Shown here: positions 33,604-41,969 of the stretch, piece after piece | Layout: every line of letters begins with the position of its first letter | Position numbering within the stretch: the stretch's first letter is position 1 | Origin: Caenimonas sp. SL110 | GTDB lineage: Bacteria > Pseudomonadota > Gammaproteobacteria > Burkholderiales > Burkholderiaceae_C | Assembly: GCF_001044395.1 (NCBI RefSeq) | Contig: NZ_JANU01000029.1 | Location: forward strand, 1-64,000 | Direction: 5' to 3' | DNA: 64,000 nt | Notes under the pieces: generated by a model | The model's input: the letters and a program-made list of their open reading frames with translations, nothing else | Database searches by the model: none | Told to the model about the DNA's origin: nothing | Translations under genes and position numbers: made by a program

Positions 33604-34088
33604 AGACGGCTTCTTTCTGGCGCATCGCTGCGGACACGCCTGCGTACGTCGCTGACGACCTGACCGGGCGCGGTGCCGAGAAGACGGGTGGCCGCTGGAA
33701 CTCCACCGGCACGCCCATGGTGTACGCGTCCTCGTCCATCGCGTTGGCGGTGCTGGAAACGCTGGTGCACCTGGGCGCTTGCGGACTGCCGCTCAATCGC
33801 TATCTCGTTCGCATCGACGTGCCGTCGGACCTTGTTGCCAGTGCTGCTCGCGCGCAGGCCGACAGGCTCGTCGGATGGGATGCATTGCCGGCCGGCAAGG
33901 TGAGTGTTGACTGGGGATCGACCTGGTGCGCCAGCGCATCGAGCCTGGTCGCGCTGGTGCCGTCCGTCATCGTTGCTGAAGAGTTCAACCTGCTGCTCAA
34001 TCCGCGTCATGCGGATGCGGCCAAGGTCCGGGCGACCAAGATCCGCAAGTGGCTCTACGATCCGCGCGCTCGCCTTTCGGCGACGTAG
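33600..34088 (+). CDS. RES-domain toxin (NAD+-targeting)
   Basis: RES-domain toxins are ADP-ribosyltransferase-like enzymes that degrade NAD+ or modify a target with it. From TTG 33600 the product is 162 residues. TASFWRIAADTPAYVADDLTG, GGRWNSTGTPMVYASSSIAL and AVLETLVHLG carry the conserved Arg (GGRW), Tyr (VYAS), Ser and Glu (LETL) of the RES pocket. SLVALVPSVIVAEEFNLLLN is the typical C-terminal strand. The codons upstream in the same frame belong to the antitoxin gene in another frame. The TTGA overlap couples toxin translation to the antitoxin. Confidence 0.88.
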   Translation: MKTASFWRIAADTPAYVADDLTGRGAEKTGGRWNSTGTPMVYASSSIALAVLETLVHLGACGLPLNRYLVRIDVPSDLVASAARAQADRLVGWDALPAGKVSVDWGSTWCASASSLVALVPSVIVAEEFNLLLNPRHADAAKVRATKIRKWLYDPRARLSAT

Positions 34089-34126
34089 CCGTGTCCAGTG
34101 CGCTGGGCGCGTCTATCATCCGCGCC

Positions 34127-36727
34127 ATGCTTGTTCCCCTGCGCTTGCTCTTTCTTTCGGTCATTGCCGCCTTCATCAGCTTTGCCGCGTTGGGCGCCAC
34201 GCCGGACCCCAAGCCCCCGCAGATTCGATTGACCGATGTCGTCCAGCCGATCGCCTACGACCTGACACTCACCATCGTTCCCGACGCCAGGGGCTTTGAT
34301 GGTCGGGTGGAGATCGATGTCGACCTGAAGCGGCCGCTGGATTTTTTCTGGATCAATGCGCGAGAGCTGGCCATAGGGCGCGTGTCCCTGACGATAGGGG
34401 CCAAGGTGCATGAGGCCGCTGTCGTTGCCGGCGGTCCCAATTTTGTCGGCCTGCGTTTTGCGTCCATGCTGCCGTCTGGACGGGGGCGTTTGTCCATTGC
34501 TTACACAGGCACGTTCACCACCAAAGAGACGCGCGGCATCTTCACCCAGCAAGACCGCGGCCAGTGGTATGCGTACACGCAGTTCGAGCCGATGAATGCG
34601 CGCAGGGCGGTTCCATCGTTCGATGAGCCACGCTGGAAGACGCCGTGGACGATTGCACTGAACGTCAGGCAAGAGCACCTCGCGGTCAGCAACAACCCCG
34701 CTGCATCCGAGACCGACATCGGCAACGGCATGAAGCAGGTGCGCTTCACCAAGACGCCGCCTTTGCCTTCGTACCTGGTGGCGTTCGGCGTCGGCCCGTT
34801 CGAGGTGGTCGATGGTGGCACGGCGGGGATCAAACGCACGCCGCTGCGATACATCGTGCCCAAGGGCCGCTCGGCCGAGACGCGCTACGCGAAAGAGGTC
34901 ACGCCGAAGCTGCTGGAGCAAATGGAGACTTACTTTGGCACGCCGTATCCGTACGACAAGCTCGACAGCATGGCCATTCCCGTCACTGTCGGGTTTGCCG
35001 CCATGGAAAACGCAGGCCTCATCACCTATGGCAGCGGCTTCCTGCTTGCGAACGGCGCGCGCGAGGACGAGCAGTTCCGACAGGTGTACGCAAGCATCGG
35101 CTCCCATGAGATCGCGCACCAGTGGTTCGGCAACCTGGTCACCATGCAGTGGTGGACCGATATCTGGTTGAACGAATCGTTCGCCACCTGGATGGCGCGC
35201 AAGGCCGTCTCGAAATTCAGGCCGGACTGGGATTCGACGGCGCGCGCGCAGCGCGAGCGCATGTCGGCGGCGGGCACCGATCGGCTTGCATCGACGCGCC
35301 AGGTCCGCCAGCCGGTCAACAACGAAGACGACCTGGGCAATGCATTCGACGGCATCACCTACGACAAGGGCGGCGCGCTGCTGACGATGTACGAAGGCTG
35401 GCTCGGTGAAGAAAAGTTTCGCGATGGCGTGCGGCGCTACCTGAAAAAGCACGAGTGGGGCAACGCAACCGCCCAGGATTTCTTCGCGTCGCTGGCGCAG
35501 GCCGATCCGCAGGTGGCGCGCGGCTTCTCGGGATTCGTTCATCAGCCGGGCATTCCGGTCGTCGAGTTCGAACTCGATTGCTCGCGCAGCCAGCCCGCCA
35601 TGCAATTGAGGCAGCGGCGCTTCGATCCGCTGGGTGCGAGCAAGGTCGCGCAAAAGTGGATGATGCCGGTCTGCATGCGCTACGAAGGTGGCGGCGACAA
35701 GCCCCTTTGCACGATGCTGAGTCAGCCCCGGCAGCGTGTGGTGTTGCGGGGTGCCGCGTCGTGCCCGGCGTGGGTCTTGCCCAATCCGGGGGGTGCGGGC
35801 TACTACCTGTCGCGGCTCGGCGCGAAGTCTTCCGGCGCCTTGCCGCCGGCCCAGCTCAGCGCCAAAGAAGCGGTCGCATTCATCAACGATCAGGCCTTGC
35901 TCGCGCGCTCTGGCGGGATTGACGCACAGGCCCTGGTCGCTGCGGTCACGCCGTTCAATACGGATGCGCGGCCGGCTGTGGCACAGGCTGCGATCGCTGC
36001 CGTGATCGATTTGCATCCTGCGTTTTTTGCAGCGGGAAAAGACAGGACCCTGTCGCAAGCCGTGTCGCCGGAACTGGTGGCGCGCGCGGTTGAACTGGGA
36101 TGGGTGCCCCGGCCGGGTGAGAGCGATGAGGTTCGCAGGCTGCGGGCAACTGTGCTTCCTGTCGTTGCCGCGTTGGGGCCAGATGCCTCGTTGAAGGCAC
36201 AGGCGCGGACCCTGGCGCTGGCGTGGCTCGCAGGAGACCGCGCGCAGGTGGGTTCGGGCTTTCGCGCGGTGCTGCAGCTGATGGCCCATGAAAACGATCC
36301 TGTCGTGTTCGATGCCTTGGTGGCTGCGCTCCCAAAGACCGACGACCGGGGCACGCGCTACGACATCTACAAGACGCTCGGCATGTACCGCGATCCGGTG
36401 CTGCGGCAACGTGCCTTTGACTTGCCGCTGGGCGATGGTGTCGATGTTCGCGAGGCTTCGGCGATCTGGCGCGAGGCGGCAGAAGTGCCGGACAGTGCTG
36501 TGGCACTGCTGCAGTTTGTTCGTGACCGGTACGGTGTTCTTGCCAGTCGCCTGCCGGAAGAATCGGCAAGTCGAATGCCGCGCTGGCATCGCGAGCTGTG
36601 CACGTCAGAAGATCGCGCTTCGGTGAAGCGTCTTTACGAGGCGCACAAACCGTGGCCCCCAGGTCTGGAGAGAATTCTCTCGCAGACGCTGGAGGCAATC
36701 GATATTTGTGTGAAGGCGCGCAAGTAG
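34127..36727 (+). CDS. M1-family zinc aminopeptidase, secreted
   Basis: From ATG 34127 the protein has 866 residues with a Sec signal (MLVPLRLLFLSVIAAFISFA). M1 landmarks are the substrate-binding exopeptidase motif in AAMENAGLITYG, the zinc motif HEIAHQWFGNLV (first His about residue 327) and the downstream Glu in WLNESFATW. The C-terminal half is an ERAP1-like helical domain. A periplasmic or outer-envelope aminopeptidase is inferred. It starts 38 bp after the RES toxin gene but looks unrelated to it. Confidence 0.92.
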   Translation: MLVPLRLLFLSVIAAFISFAALGATPDPKPPQIRLTDVVQPIAYDLTLTIVPDARGFDGRVEIDVDLKRPLDFFWINARELAIGRVSLTIGAKVHEAAVVAGGPNFVGLRFASMLPSGRGRLSIAYTGTFTTKETRGIFTQQDRGQWYAYTQFEPMNARRAVPSFDEPRWKTPWTIALNVRQEHLAVSNNPAASETDIGNGMKQVRFTKTPPLPSYLVAFGVGPFEVVDGGTAGIKRTPLRYIVPKGRSAETRYAKEVTPKLLEQMETYFGTPYPYDKLDSMAIPVTVGFAAMENAGLITYGSGFLLANGAREDEQFRQVYASIGSHEIAHQWFGNLVTMQWWTDIWLNESFATWMARKAVSKFRPDWDSTARAQRERMSAAGTDRLASTRQVRQPVNNEDDLGNAFDGITYDKGGALLTMYEGWLGEEKFRDGVRRYLKKHEWGNATAQDFFASLAQADPQVARGFSGFVHQPGIPVVEFELDCSRSQPAMQLRQRRFDPLGASKVAQKWMMPVCMRYEGGGDKPLCTMLSQPRQRVVLRGAASCPAWVLPNPGGAGYYLSRLGAKSSGALPPAQLSAKEAVAFINDQALLARSGGIDAQALVAAVTPFNTDARPAVAQAAIAAVIDLHPAFFAAGKDRTLSQAVSPELVARAVELGWVPRPGESDEVRRLRATVLPVVAALGPDASLKAQARTLALAWLAGDRAQVGSGFRAVLQLMAHENDPVVFDALVAALPKTDDRGTRYDIYKTLGMYRDPVLRQRAFDLPLGDGVDVREASAIWREAAEVPDSAVALLQFVRDRYGVLASRLPEESASRMPRWHRELCTSEDRASVKRLYEAHKPWPPGLERILSQTLEAIDICVKARK

Positions 36728-36737
36728 GCAGCCACTT

Positions 36738-37808
36738 TTAACGCCGCTTGTCCCTGGCCCGCACCGCCCCCGCCTTGTGCAGCGACTTCCACTTCTTGCG
36801 GATTGCGATGCGTTCCAGCGGTGTCTGCTCGCTGCGCTCGGCGTCGCGCATCAGCTTGCGAAAGTTCATCAGCCGATCGGGTGCGATGTGCTGCTGAACC
36901 GCGCACCCCGGTTCGCCCTGATGACGGCAATCGCGAAACTGGCATTGCCGCGCCAGTGTCTCGATGTCGTCGAACGCGGCCGCGAGTGCGGCGCCATCCG
37001 CGTCGGGTCGCCAGGTGCGCAGACCTGGGGTGTCGATGATGCAGGCCCCCTGGGGGCACAGATGCATCGATCGGGCGGTGGTCGTGTGCATGCCGCGTCC
37101 ATCGCCCCGGCGCACGCCGCCGGTGTCCTGCGTGAAGGCACCGGTGAGCGTGTTGGTCAGCGTTGACTTGCCCGCGCCGGATGAGCCGAGCAGCACCAGG
37201 GTCTGCCCTTGGTGCAGCCATGGCATCAGTTCGGTGCGGGCATGTTCGCTCATCCCGTTGACGGCCACGATGGGCACGCTCGCCGGCAATCGTTCGCGCA
37301 GCATGGCGATGCGCTCCTGCGCGTCGCGCGCGATATCGCTCTTGGTCAGCACGACCACCGGTGCCACGTCGCCCGCCCGCACCATGGCGATGTAGCGCTC
37401 GACACGCCGCGGATTGAAGTCGTCATCCAGTCCCATGGTGAGAAGGGCGGTGTCCACGTTGCTGGCGAGCGATTGCCGTCGCCCGTCGTTGGCGCGTCGC
37501 GCGATCTGCGTCACCGGCGCAAGCAGCGCGGCGATCCACAGGTCGTCAGCGCCGCCCTCGGTAACGACCGCCCAGTCGCCGACAGTGACGGTGCTGTCCT
37601 GCATCTGCAGCACATTGACCAGCCGTTGCGCGATGCGCGCCCGGTGCTCGGCATCGCCGTCGTGCAGCGTGAACCAGTCGCGCTGCGTTTCCACGATCCG
37701 CATCAGCCGGCTGCCGGGCGGTGTGGTGTCTTGCATGGCGCCCAGGCTGTTCACGACGACTTGCGTGAGGCCGATCGGGCGGAGTTTTTCAAAATCGAAA
37801 TCGATCAT
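36738..37808 (-). CDS. rsgA: Ribosome small-subunit-dependent GTPase RsgA
   Basis: RsgA assists late 30S subunit maturation. From the Met at 37808 the product is 356 residues. It has an N-terminal OB-like region and a circularly permuted GTPase: G4 VVVLTKSDIA first, then G1 LGSSGAGKSTLTN, G2 HTTTARSM and G3 DTPGLR. The C-terminal zinc site is CQFRDCRHQGEPGC. The order G4-G1-G2-G3 is diagnostic. A GTG at 37862 would add 18 residues. The 344-bp gap upstream contains a short ORF and two palindromes. Confidence 0.93.
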   Translation of the reverse strand: MIDFDFEKLRPIGLTQVVVNSLGAMQDTTPPGSRLMRIVETQRDWFTLHDGDAEHRARIAQRLVNVLQMQDSTVTVGDWAVVTEGGADDLWIAALLAPVTQIARRANDGRRQSLASNVDTALLTMGLDDDFNPRRVERYIAMVRAGDVAPVVVLTKSDIARDAQERIAMLRERLPASVPIVAVNGMSEHARTELMPWLHQGQTLVLLGSSGAGKSTLTNTLTGAFTQDTGGVRRGDGRGMHTTTARSMHLCPQGACIIDTPGLRTWRPDADGAALAAAFDDIETLARQCQFRDCRHQGEPGCAVQQHIAPDRLMNFRKLMRDAERSEQTPLERIAIRKKWKSLHKAGAVRARDKRR

Positions 37809-38004
37809 CTTGAGGTGGGTATCCAAATGGTTTTCCAGTTCGCGACTCGTGCGCGAACACACCGTGCATGCAGCGCATGCGCAGTACGAATTGAAAAATG
37901 GATGCCGGCCGCGGCTAGCGGCAAATCAAGGTGACCGGGGTGTCAGTTGCGGCGAATCGGGTTGATTCACCAGGTGCAGCAGGGCACTGGAGATGACGCG
38001 TGGG

Positions 38005-38043
38005 TCAGGCGGCCGACAGAAGGGCAAGGTCAAAATTTTCCAT
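38005..38043 (-). CDS. Candidate 12-residue leader ORF (MENFDLALLSAA)
   Basis: A 13-codon frame including its stop encodes MENFDLALLSAA. It is preceded at the right distance by AGGAGAG (plus 38048-38054), one of the better ribosome sites in the window. A promoter candidate lies upstream. The frame ends about 200 bp before the rsgA start, and after its stop the mRNA can form competing hairpins (GCCGC/GCGGC or TGCCG/CGGCA near 37907-37927). It could be a regulatory leader peptide for rsgA or an independent small protein. I do not recognise it. Confidence 0.4.
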   Translation of the reverse strand: MENFDLALLSAA

Positions 38044-38076
38044 AGCGCTCTCCTGTGGTGGTTGGGGAAGTCGCGA

Positions 38077-38116
38077 AGTATCGCGCGGTGAAATCGCCGG
38101 GTCAAGTGCGCACTTG
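38077..38116. promoter_or_regulatory. Minus-strand promoter overlapped by a perfect 14-bp palindrome
   Basis: On the minus strand TTGACC (plus 38100-38105) and GATACT (plus 38077-38082) are 17 bp apart, placing a start about 28 nt before the short ORF. The perfect palindrome CAAGTGCGCACTTG (38103-38116) covers the -35 box and lies 36 bp upstream of the dehydratase ATG. A regulator binding there could control both directions. A second inverted repeat, CGCGA-AGTA-TCGCG, is at 38072-38085. Nothing else is seen in the 37809-38152 gap. Confidence 0.5.
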
Positions 38117-38152
38117 CATCTGCGTGTTTACACTGAAGCAAAGAGGCAACAC

Positions 38153-39907
38153 ATGCAAGACCAAAAGAATCCAGACAGTGGTGACCAAGCCCAGCCAGAG
38201 GGCATGCGCAAGGGCCTGACCAACTACGGCGATGCGGGCTTCTCGCTCTTTCTTCGCAAGGCTTTCATCAAGGGCGCGGGTTACACCGACAGCGCGCTGG
38301 AGCGGCCCGTGATCGGCATCACCGACACGGCGAGCGGCTACAACCCCTGCCACGGCAACATGCCGCAACTCATCGAAGCCGTGCAGCGCGGCGTGATGCT
38401 CGCCGGTGGCCTGCCGGTGAAGTTCCCGACGATCTCCATCGGCGAGAGTTTCGCTGCGCCAACCAGCATGTACCTGCGCAACCTGATGTCGATGGACACC
38501 GAAGAAATGTTGCGCGCGCAACCAATGGACGCGGTGGTGCTGATCGGTGGTTGCGACAAGACCGTGCCTGCGCAGTTGATGGGCGCGGCGTCTGCGGGCT
38601 TGCCGGCGATACAGCTCATCACGGGTTCGATGCTGACCGGTTCGCATCGCGGCGAGACCGTGGGTGCGTGCACCGACTGCCGCCGGTATTGGGGCCGCTA
38701 CCGCGCCGACGAGATCGACGACCAGGAGATCGCCGATGTGAACAACCAGCTCGTCGCCAGCGTGGGTACCTGCTCGGTGATGGGTACTGCCAGCACGATG
38801 GCCTGCATCGCAGAGGCGCTGGGTATGACGGTGCCCGGTGGCGCATCACCACCGGCGGTGACGGCGGACCGGATGCGCGTCGCGGAGAGAACGGGCGAGG
38901 TTGCGGTGCAGATGGCGAAGGCGCGATTGGGCACTGACCAGATCCTCACGGCGAAAGCGTTTGAGAACGCGATGCGTGTGCTGCTGGCGATCGGTGGTTC
39001 GACCAATGGCATCGTGCATCTCACCGCGATTGCGGGTCGGGCAGGATTTGAAGTGGACCTGAAGGCGCTGGACCGCATGGGACGCGAGACGCCGGTGCTG
39101 GTCGATCTCAAGCCCTCGGGGCAGCATTACATGGAGCACTTTCACGCAGCCGGTGGCATGACCACGCTGCTGCGCGAACTCAAGCCCCTGCTGCACCTGG
39201 ATGCACTCACGGTGACGGGCCGCACGCTCGGTGAGGAACTCGATCGTGCGAGTGCGCCGTTCACGCAGGACGTGATCCGCACGCGCGACAACCCGATCTA
39301 TCCGCAGGGCGGTATTGCTGTGCTGCAGGGCAATCTTGCGCCGGGCGGGGCCATCATCAAGCAATCGGCGGCTGACCCGAAGTTGATGGAGCATGTCGGG
39401 CGTGCAGTCGTTTTCGAAGGTCTGGAAGATCTGGCGCTGCGTATCGACAGCGATGACCTGGACGTGGAAGCGGGCGATGTGCTCGTGTTGAAGAACATCG
39501 GGCCCAAGGGCGCGCCCGGAATGCCGGAAGCCGGCTACATCCCGATTCCGCGCAAGCTGGCGCGGCAGGGCGTGAAAGACATCGTGCGGATTTCGGATGG
39601 GCGCATGAGCGGCACGGCTTTCGGCACCATCGTTTTGCATGTCACACCGGAGTCAGCCATCGGCGGGCCGCTGGCGCATGTGCGAAGTGGGGACCGCATC
39701 CGGCTGTCGGTGGCGAACCGCGAGATCAGTTTGCTGGTGTCCGATGAAGAACTGGCCCAGCGCGCGAAGGACAACCCGGTGGTGGTGCCGTCTGCGCAGC
39801 GGGGTTATCGCAAGCTGTTTTTGTCGACGGTGATGCAGGCCGACAAGGGCGTGGATTTTGATTTTCTGGCGGCGGTGGAGATGAAGGGGATAGTGCCGCG
39901 CGCTTGA
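38153..39907 (+). CDS. IlvD/Edd-family sugar-acid dehydratase
   Basis: The start ATG 38153 (MQDQKNPDSGDQ) has AGAGG upstream and gives 584 residues. The iron-sulfur dehydratase signature is complete: Cys in YNPCHGN, Cys in LIGGCDKTVPAQLMGAASA and Cys in VGTCSVMGTASTMA. C-terminal DIVRISDGRMSGTAFGT is conserved. The N-terminal GFSLFLRKAFIKGAGYTDSAL resembles aldonate dehydratases (arabinonate, xylonate, galactonate) more than the valine/isoleucine IlvD, so a sugar-acid dehydratase role is inferred. The longer upstream frame is non-coding. Confidence 0.88.
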   Translation: MQDQKNPDSGDQAQPEGMRKGLTNYGDAGFSLFLRKAFIKGAGYTDSALERPVIGITDTASGYNPCHGNMPQLIEAVQRGVMLAGGLPVKFPTISIGESFAAPTSMYLRNLMSMDTEEMLRAQPMDAVVLIGGCDKTVPAQLMGAASAGLPAIQLITGSMLTGSHRGETVGACTDCRRYWGRYRADEIDDQEIADVNNQLVASVGTCSVMGTASTMACIAEALGMTVPGGASPPAVTADRMRVAERTGEVAVQMAKARLGTDQILTAKAFENAMRVLLAIGGSTNGIVHLTAIAGRAGFEVDLKALDRMGRETPVLVDLKPSGQHYMEHFHAAGGMTTLLRELKPLLHLDALTVTGRTLGEELDRASAPFTQDVIRTRDNPIYPQGGIAVLQGNLAPGGAIIKQSAADPKLMEHVGRAVVFEGLEDLALRIDSDDLDVEAGDVLVLKNIGPKGAPGMPEAGYIPIPRKLARQGVKDIVRISDGRMSGTAFGTIVLHVTPESAIGGPLAHVRSGDRIRLSVANREISLLVSDEELAQRAKDNPVVVPSAQRGYRKLFLSTVMQADKGVDFDFLAAVEMKGIVPRA

Positions 39908-39944
39908 GGCTGCGCCTGGGAGGAGATGGATTGCGGATCAAGTC

Positions 39945-40134
39945 CGCAATGACAGCCTTCTTCCTGGCTGTCATGACGGACCTGCAATGACAGCCCTCTT
40001 CCTGGCTGTCATGACGGACCTGCAATGACAGCCTTCTTCCCGGCTGTCATGCCGGACTTGCAATGACAGCCCTCTTCTCGGCTGTCATGCCGGACTTGCA
40101 ATGACAGCCCTCGTCCCGGCTGTCATGCCGGACT
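39945..40134. repeat. Tandem array of five 38-bp hairpin units
   Basis: Five copies with an exact 38-bp period start at 39945, 39983, 40021, 40059 and 40097. Each contains ATGACAGCC and GGCTGTCAT, a 9-bp inverted repeat, so the array is a chain of hairpins. Copies differ at a few positions (for example ATGACGG versus ATGCCGG). The flanks are the usual mosaic repeat: TTGCGGATCAAGTCCGCAAT on the left and ACTCGATCCGGCATCCACCG on the right to about 40160. It fills the gap between convergent dehydratase and clpP-like genes. Confidence 0.93.
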
Positions 40135-40172
40135 CGATCCGGCATCCACCGCGAAGCGGCGACTGCGACCGC

Positions 40173-40772
40173 TTACCTCAGATCCGTCTTGCGCTCGATG
40201 ATGCGCCCCACCAGGCCGTACTCGACCGCTTCGCTTGCCGACAACCAGCGGTCCCGCTCGATGTCCTGCAACACCTGCTCGATCGGCTTGCCGGTCTCAC
40301 GCGCGATGATGCGGGCGATGCGCTCACGGGCCTTGATGATCTCTTGCGCGTGGATCGCGATGTCAGTCGCCTGTCCGCCCGAACGGCCGCTGGGCTGGTG
40401 AATCAAAAAGCGTGTGTTGGGCAGGCAGAACCGGCGTTCTTTCGGAACCGCCAGGTACAGGTGCGTGGCCGCGCTGCCGACCCAGCCGGTGCCGATCATG
40501 TTCACCGGCGCGCTGATGAAACGGATGATGTCGTGGATCGCGTCGCCCGACTCCAGGTGGCCGCCGGGCGAGCTCACCAGCATGTCGATGGGCGTGGGCG
40601 ACTCGGCGTCCAGCGCGATCAGGCGGCGCGCGATGTCGGCTGCTGCCACATCGCTGATGGCACCGAACACCATGACAGTGCGTGACTTGAAGGCCTTTTC
40701 TTCAAGGAATGCGTTGCGCGGTTCGCCGGTGTTGCCGGGATGTTCTTCGGGATCGGTTTCGAGATAGGTCAT
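40173..40772 (-). CDS. ClpP-family serine protease (paralogue)
   Basis: The 199-residue protein aligns with ClpP throughout. The catalytic Ser lies in GTGWVGSAATHLYL, which aligns without gaps to the usual GQAASMGA region. The His is in FLIHQPSG and the Asp in QDIERDRWLSASEAVEYGLVG. RFCLPNTRF, GQATDIAIHAQEI and ARETGK are conserved. The changed residues around Ser (WVGSAAT) and the atypical N-terminus (YLETDPEEHPGN) suggest a ClpP paralogue rather than the housekeeping ClpP of the tig-clpP-clpX cluster. Partner ATPases are not encoded nearby. Confidence 0.85.
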   Translation of the reverse strand: MTYLETDPEEHPGNTGEPRNAFLEEKAFKSRTVMVFGAISDVAAADIARRLIALDAESPTPIDMLVSSPGGHLESGDAIHDIIRFISAPVNMIGTGWVGSAATHLYLAVPKERRFCLPNTRFLIHQPSGRSGGQATDIAIHAQEIIKARERIARIIARETGKPIEQVLQDIERDRWLSASEAVEYGLVGRIIERKTDLR

Positions 40773-40828
40773 TGCAGAAAACTCCTTGAAAGCTGGGGAA
40801 ACTTGCAGCCGATGTTAAAGCAGCCCCA

Positions 40829-41941
40829 TCACGCGGCGGGGCGGCGGAATTTCTCCCATGCCTGGCGCGTGGGGGTTGTGCCGGCGCCGGGCTCTGCAGG
40901 CAGCCTGAAGATGCCATCCACCACCTCAGCCGGGTCGGTGAAGCAGTCCTTGATCCAGGGGATGTATTCGAGCACCTGGCACGCCGGATGCGCATAGTTG
41001 AGGTGAACATGGACCTGGCTCATGTCGCCCGCGTGCGGCGCCACCGGCAGCCGGTACGAGTTCGCGGTTTCGCACACCCGCCACACCTCGGTGATGCCGG
41101 CCATGCGCGTCACGTCGGGCTGCACCCAGTGGATCGCGTTCTGGTGGAAGAACTCGCCGAACGCATCCTGCGTGTAGAGCTGCTCGCCCAGCGCAACCGG
41201 AATGTGGGTCGACCGCGCAAGTTGCGCATGGGCCTTGACGTCGTCGTACCAGAGCGGTTCTTCGAACCAGTACACATCGAACGGTGACGCGCCACGGCAA
41301 AACCGCAGGCACGTCGCCAGGTCCCATTTGCCGTTGCCGTCCACCGCCATCGTGATGTTGGGACCGATCGCCTTGCGCACGGCTTCGAGCCGCCTGAGGT
41401 CGCGCTCAACCGTTGAGCCGACCTTGATCTTGATGCCGGAAAAGCCTTGCTCCACCGCACCCATCGCGCCGGCCACCAGCTTGTCGTCGTCGATGCTCAG
41501 CCAGCCGATGTCGGTGTTGTAGGCGCGGACTTTGTCACGCACCTGTCCGCCGAGCAGTTTCCACAGCGGCACGCCCGCAGCCTTGGCCTTCAGGTCCCAC
41601 AGCGCAATGTCGATGGCTGCGTGCGAAAGCGTGGTGATGCCCGCGCGGCCTATCCACTGCAGCGCCGGATTGCGTGCGAGTTTGAGCCACAGGCGCTGCA
41701 CGTCGCTCGCGTCTTCGCCGATCAAGAGCGGCGCGTGGCAGGTCTCGATGCAGCGCGTGATGAGCTGGTCGCCGGGCAGGTGGGCATGGGTGCCGGTGAA
41801 TCCGTAGCCCTGCAATCCATCTTCGGTGGTGATGCAGGCACCCACCACGCCCCAATGCGTGATGCTGTGCGTGCTGTCCGCGATCTGCGAGCCAGTCACC
41901 GGCACATGGAGGATGAAGGGCTCGACGCTTTTGATTTTCAC
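40829..41941 (-). CDS. Mandelate racemase/muconate-lactonizing (enolase-superfamily) enzyme
   Basis: The start is GTG at 41941, with GAGG seven bases upstream; the length is 370 residues. The enolase-superfamily residues are visible: Lys-x-Lys in SGIKIKVGS (about 168), metal ligands Asp in [10 protein letters not shown], Glu in [11 protein letters not shown] and Glu in ALGEQLYT, and the general-base His in [10 protein letters not shown]. The KxK plus His pattern fits acid-sugar dehydratases or racemases of the MR subgroup. The gene is 28 bp downstream of an MFS gene in the same direction, which may carry its substrate. Confidence 0.88.
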   Translation of the reverse strand: MKIKSVEPFILHVPVTGSQIADSTHSITHWGVVGACITTEDGLQGYGFTGTHAHLPGDQLITRCIETCHAPLLIGEDASDVQRLWLKLARNPALQWIGRAGITTLSHAAIDIALWDLKAKAAGVPLWKLLGGQVRDKVRAYNTDIGWLSIDDDKLVAGAMGAVEQGFSGIKIKVGSTVERDLRRLEAVRKAIGPNITMAVDGNGKWDLATCLRFCRGASPFDVYWFEEPLWYDDVKAHAQLARSTHIPVALGEQLYTQDAFGEFFHQNAIHWVQPDVTRMAGITEVWRVCETANSYRLPVAPHAGDMSQVHVHLNYAHPACQVLEYIPWIKDCFTDPAEVVDGIFRLPAEPGAGTTPTRQAWEKFRRPAA

Positions 41942-41969
41942 GGGCTGTCCTCGGTTCGGCGGGTGGTGT

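Noticed and set aside
34055..36589. 844-codon open frame on the minus strand
   Set aside because: It is the antisense shadow of the M1 aminopeptidase gene in GC-rich DNA; its composition is rich in His, Arg and Gln and it has no domains.
37926..38141. 71-codon minus-strand frame over the rsgA-dehydratase gap
   Set aside because: It overlaps the promoter and palindromes and lacks a ribosome site; the 12-codon frame in another register is the better candidate.
38153..39907. Valine/isoleucine pathway IlvD
   Set aside because: The family cysteines are present, but the N-terminal region looks like aldonate dehydratases and no ilv genes are near; the broader family call is kept.
39945..40134. CRISPR array
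   Set aside because: The 38-bp units are contiguous with no spacers and no cas genes are near.
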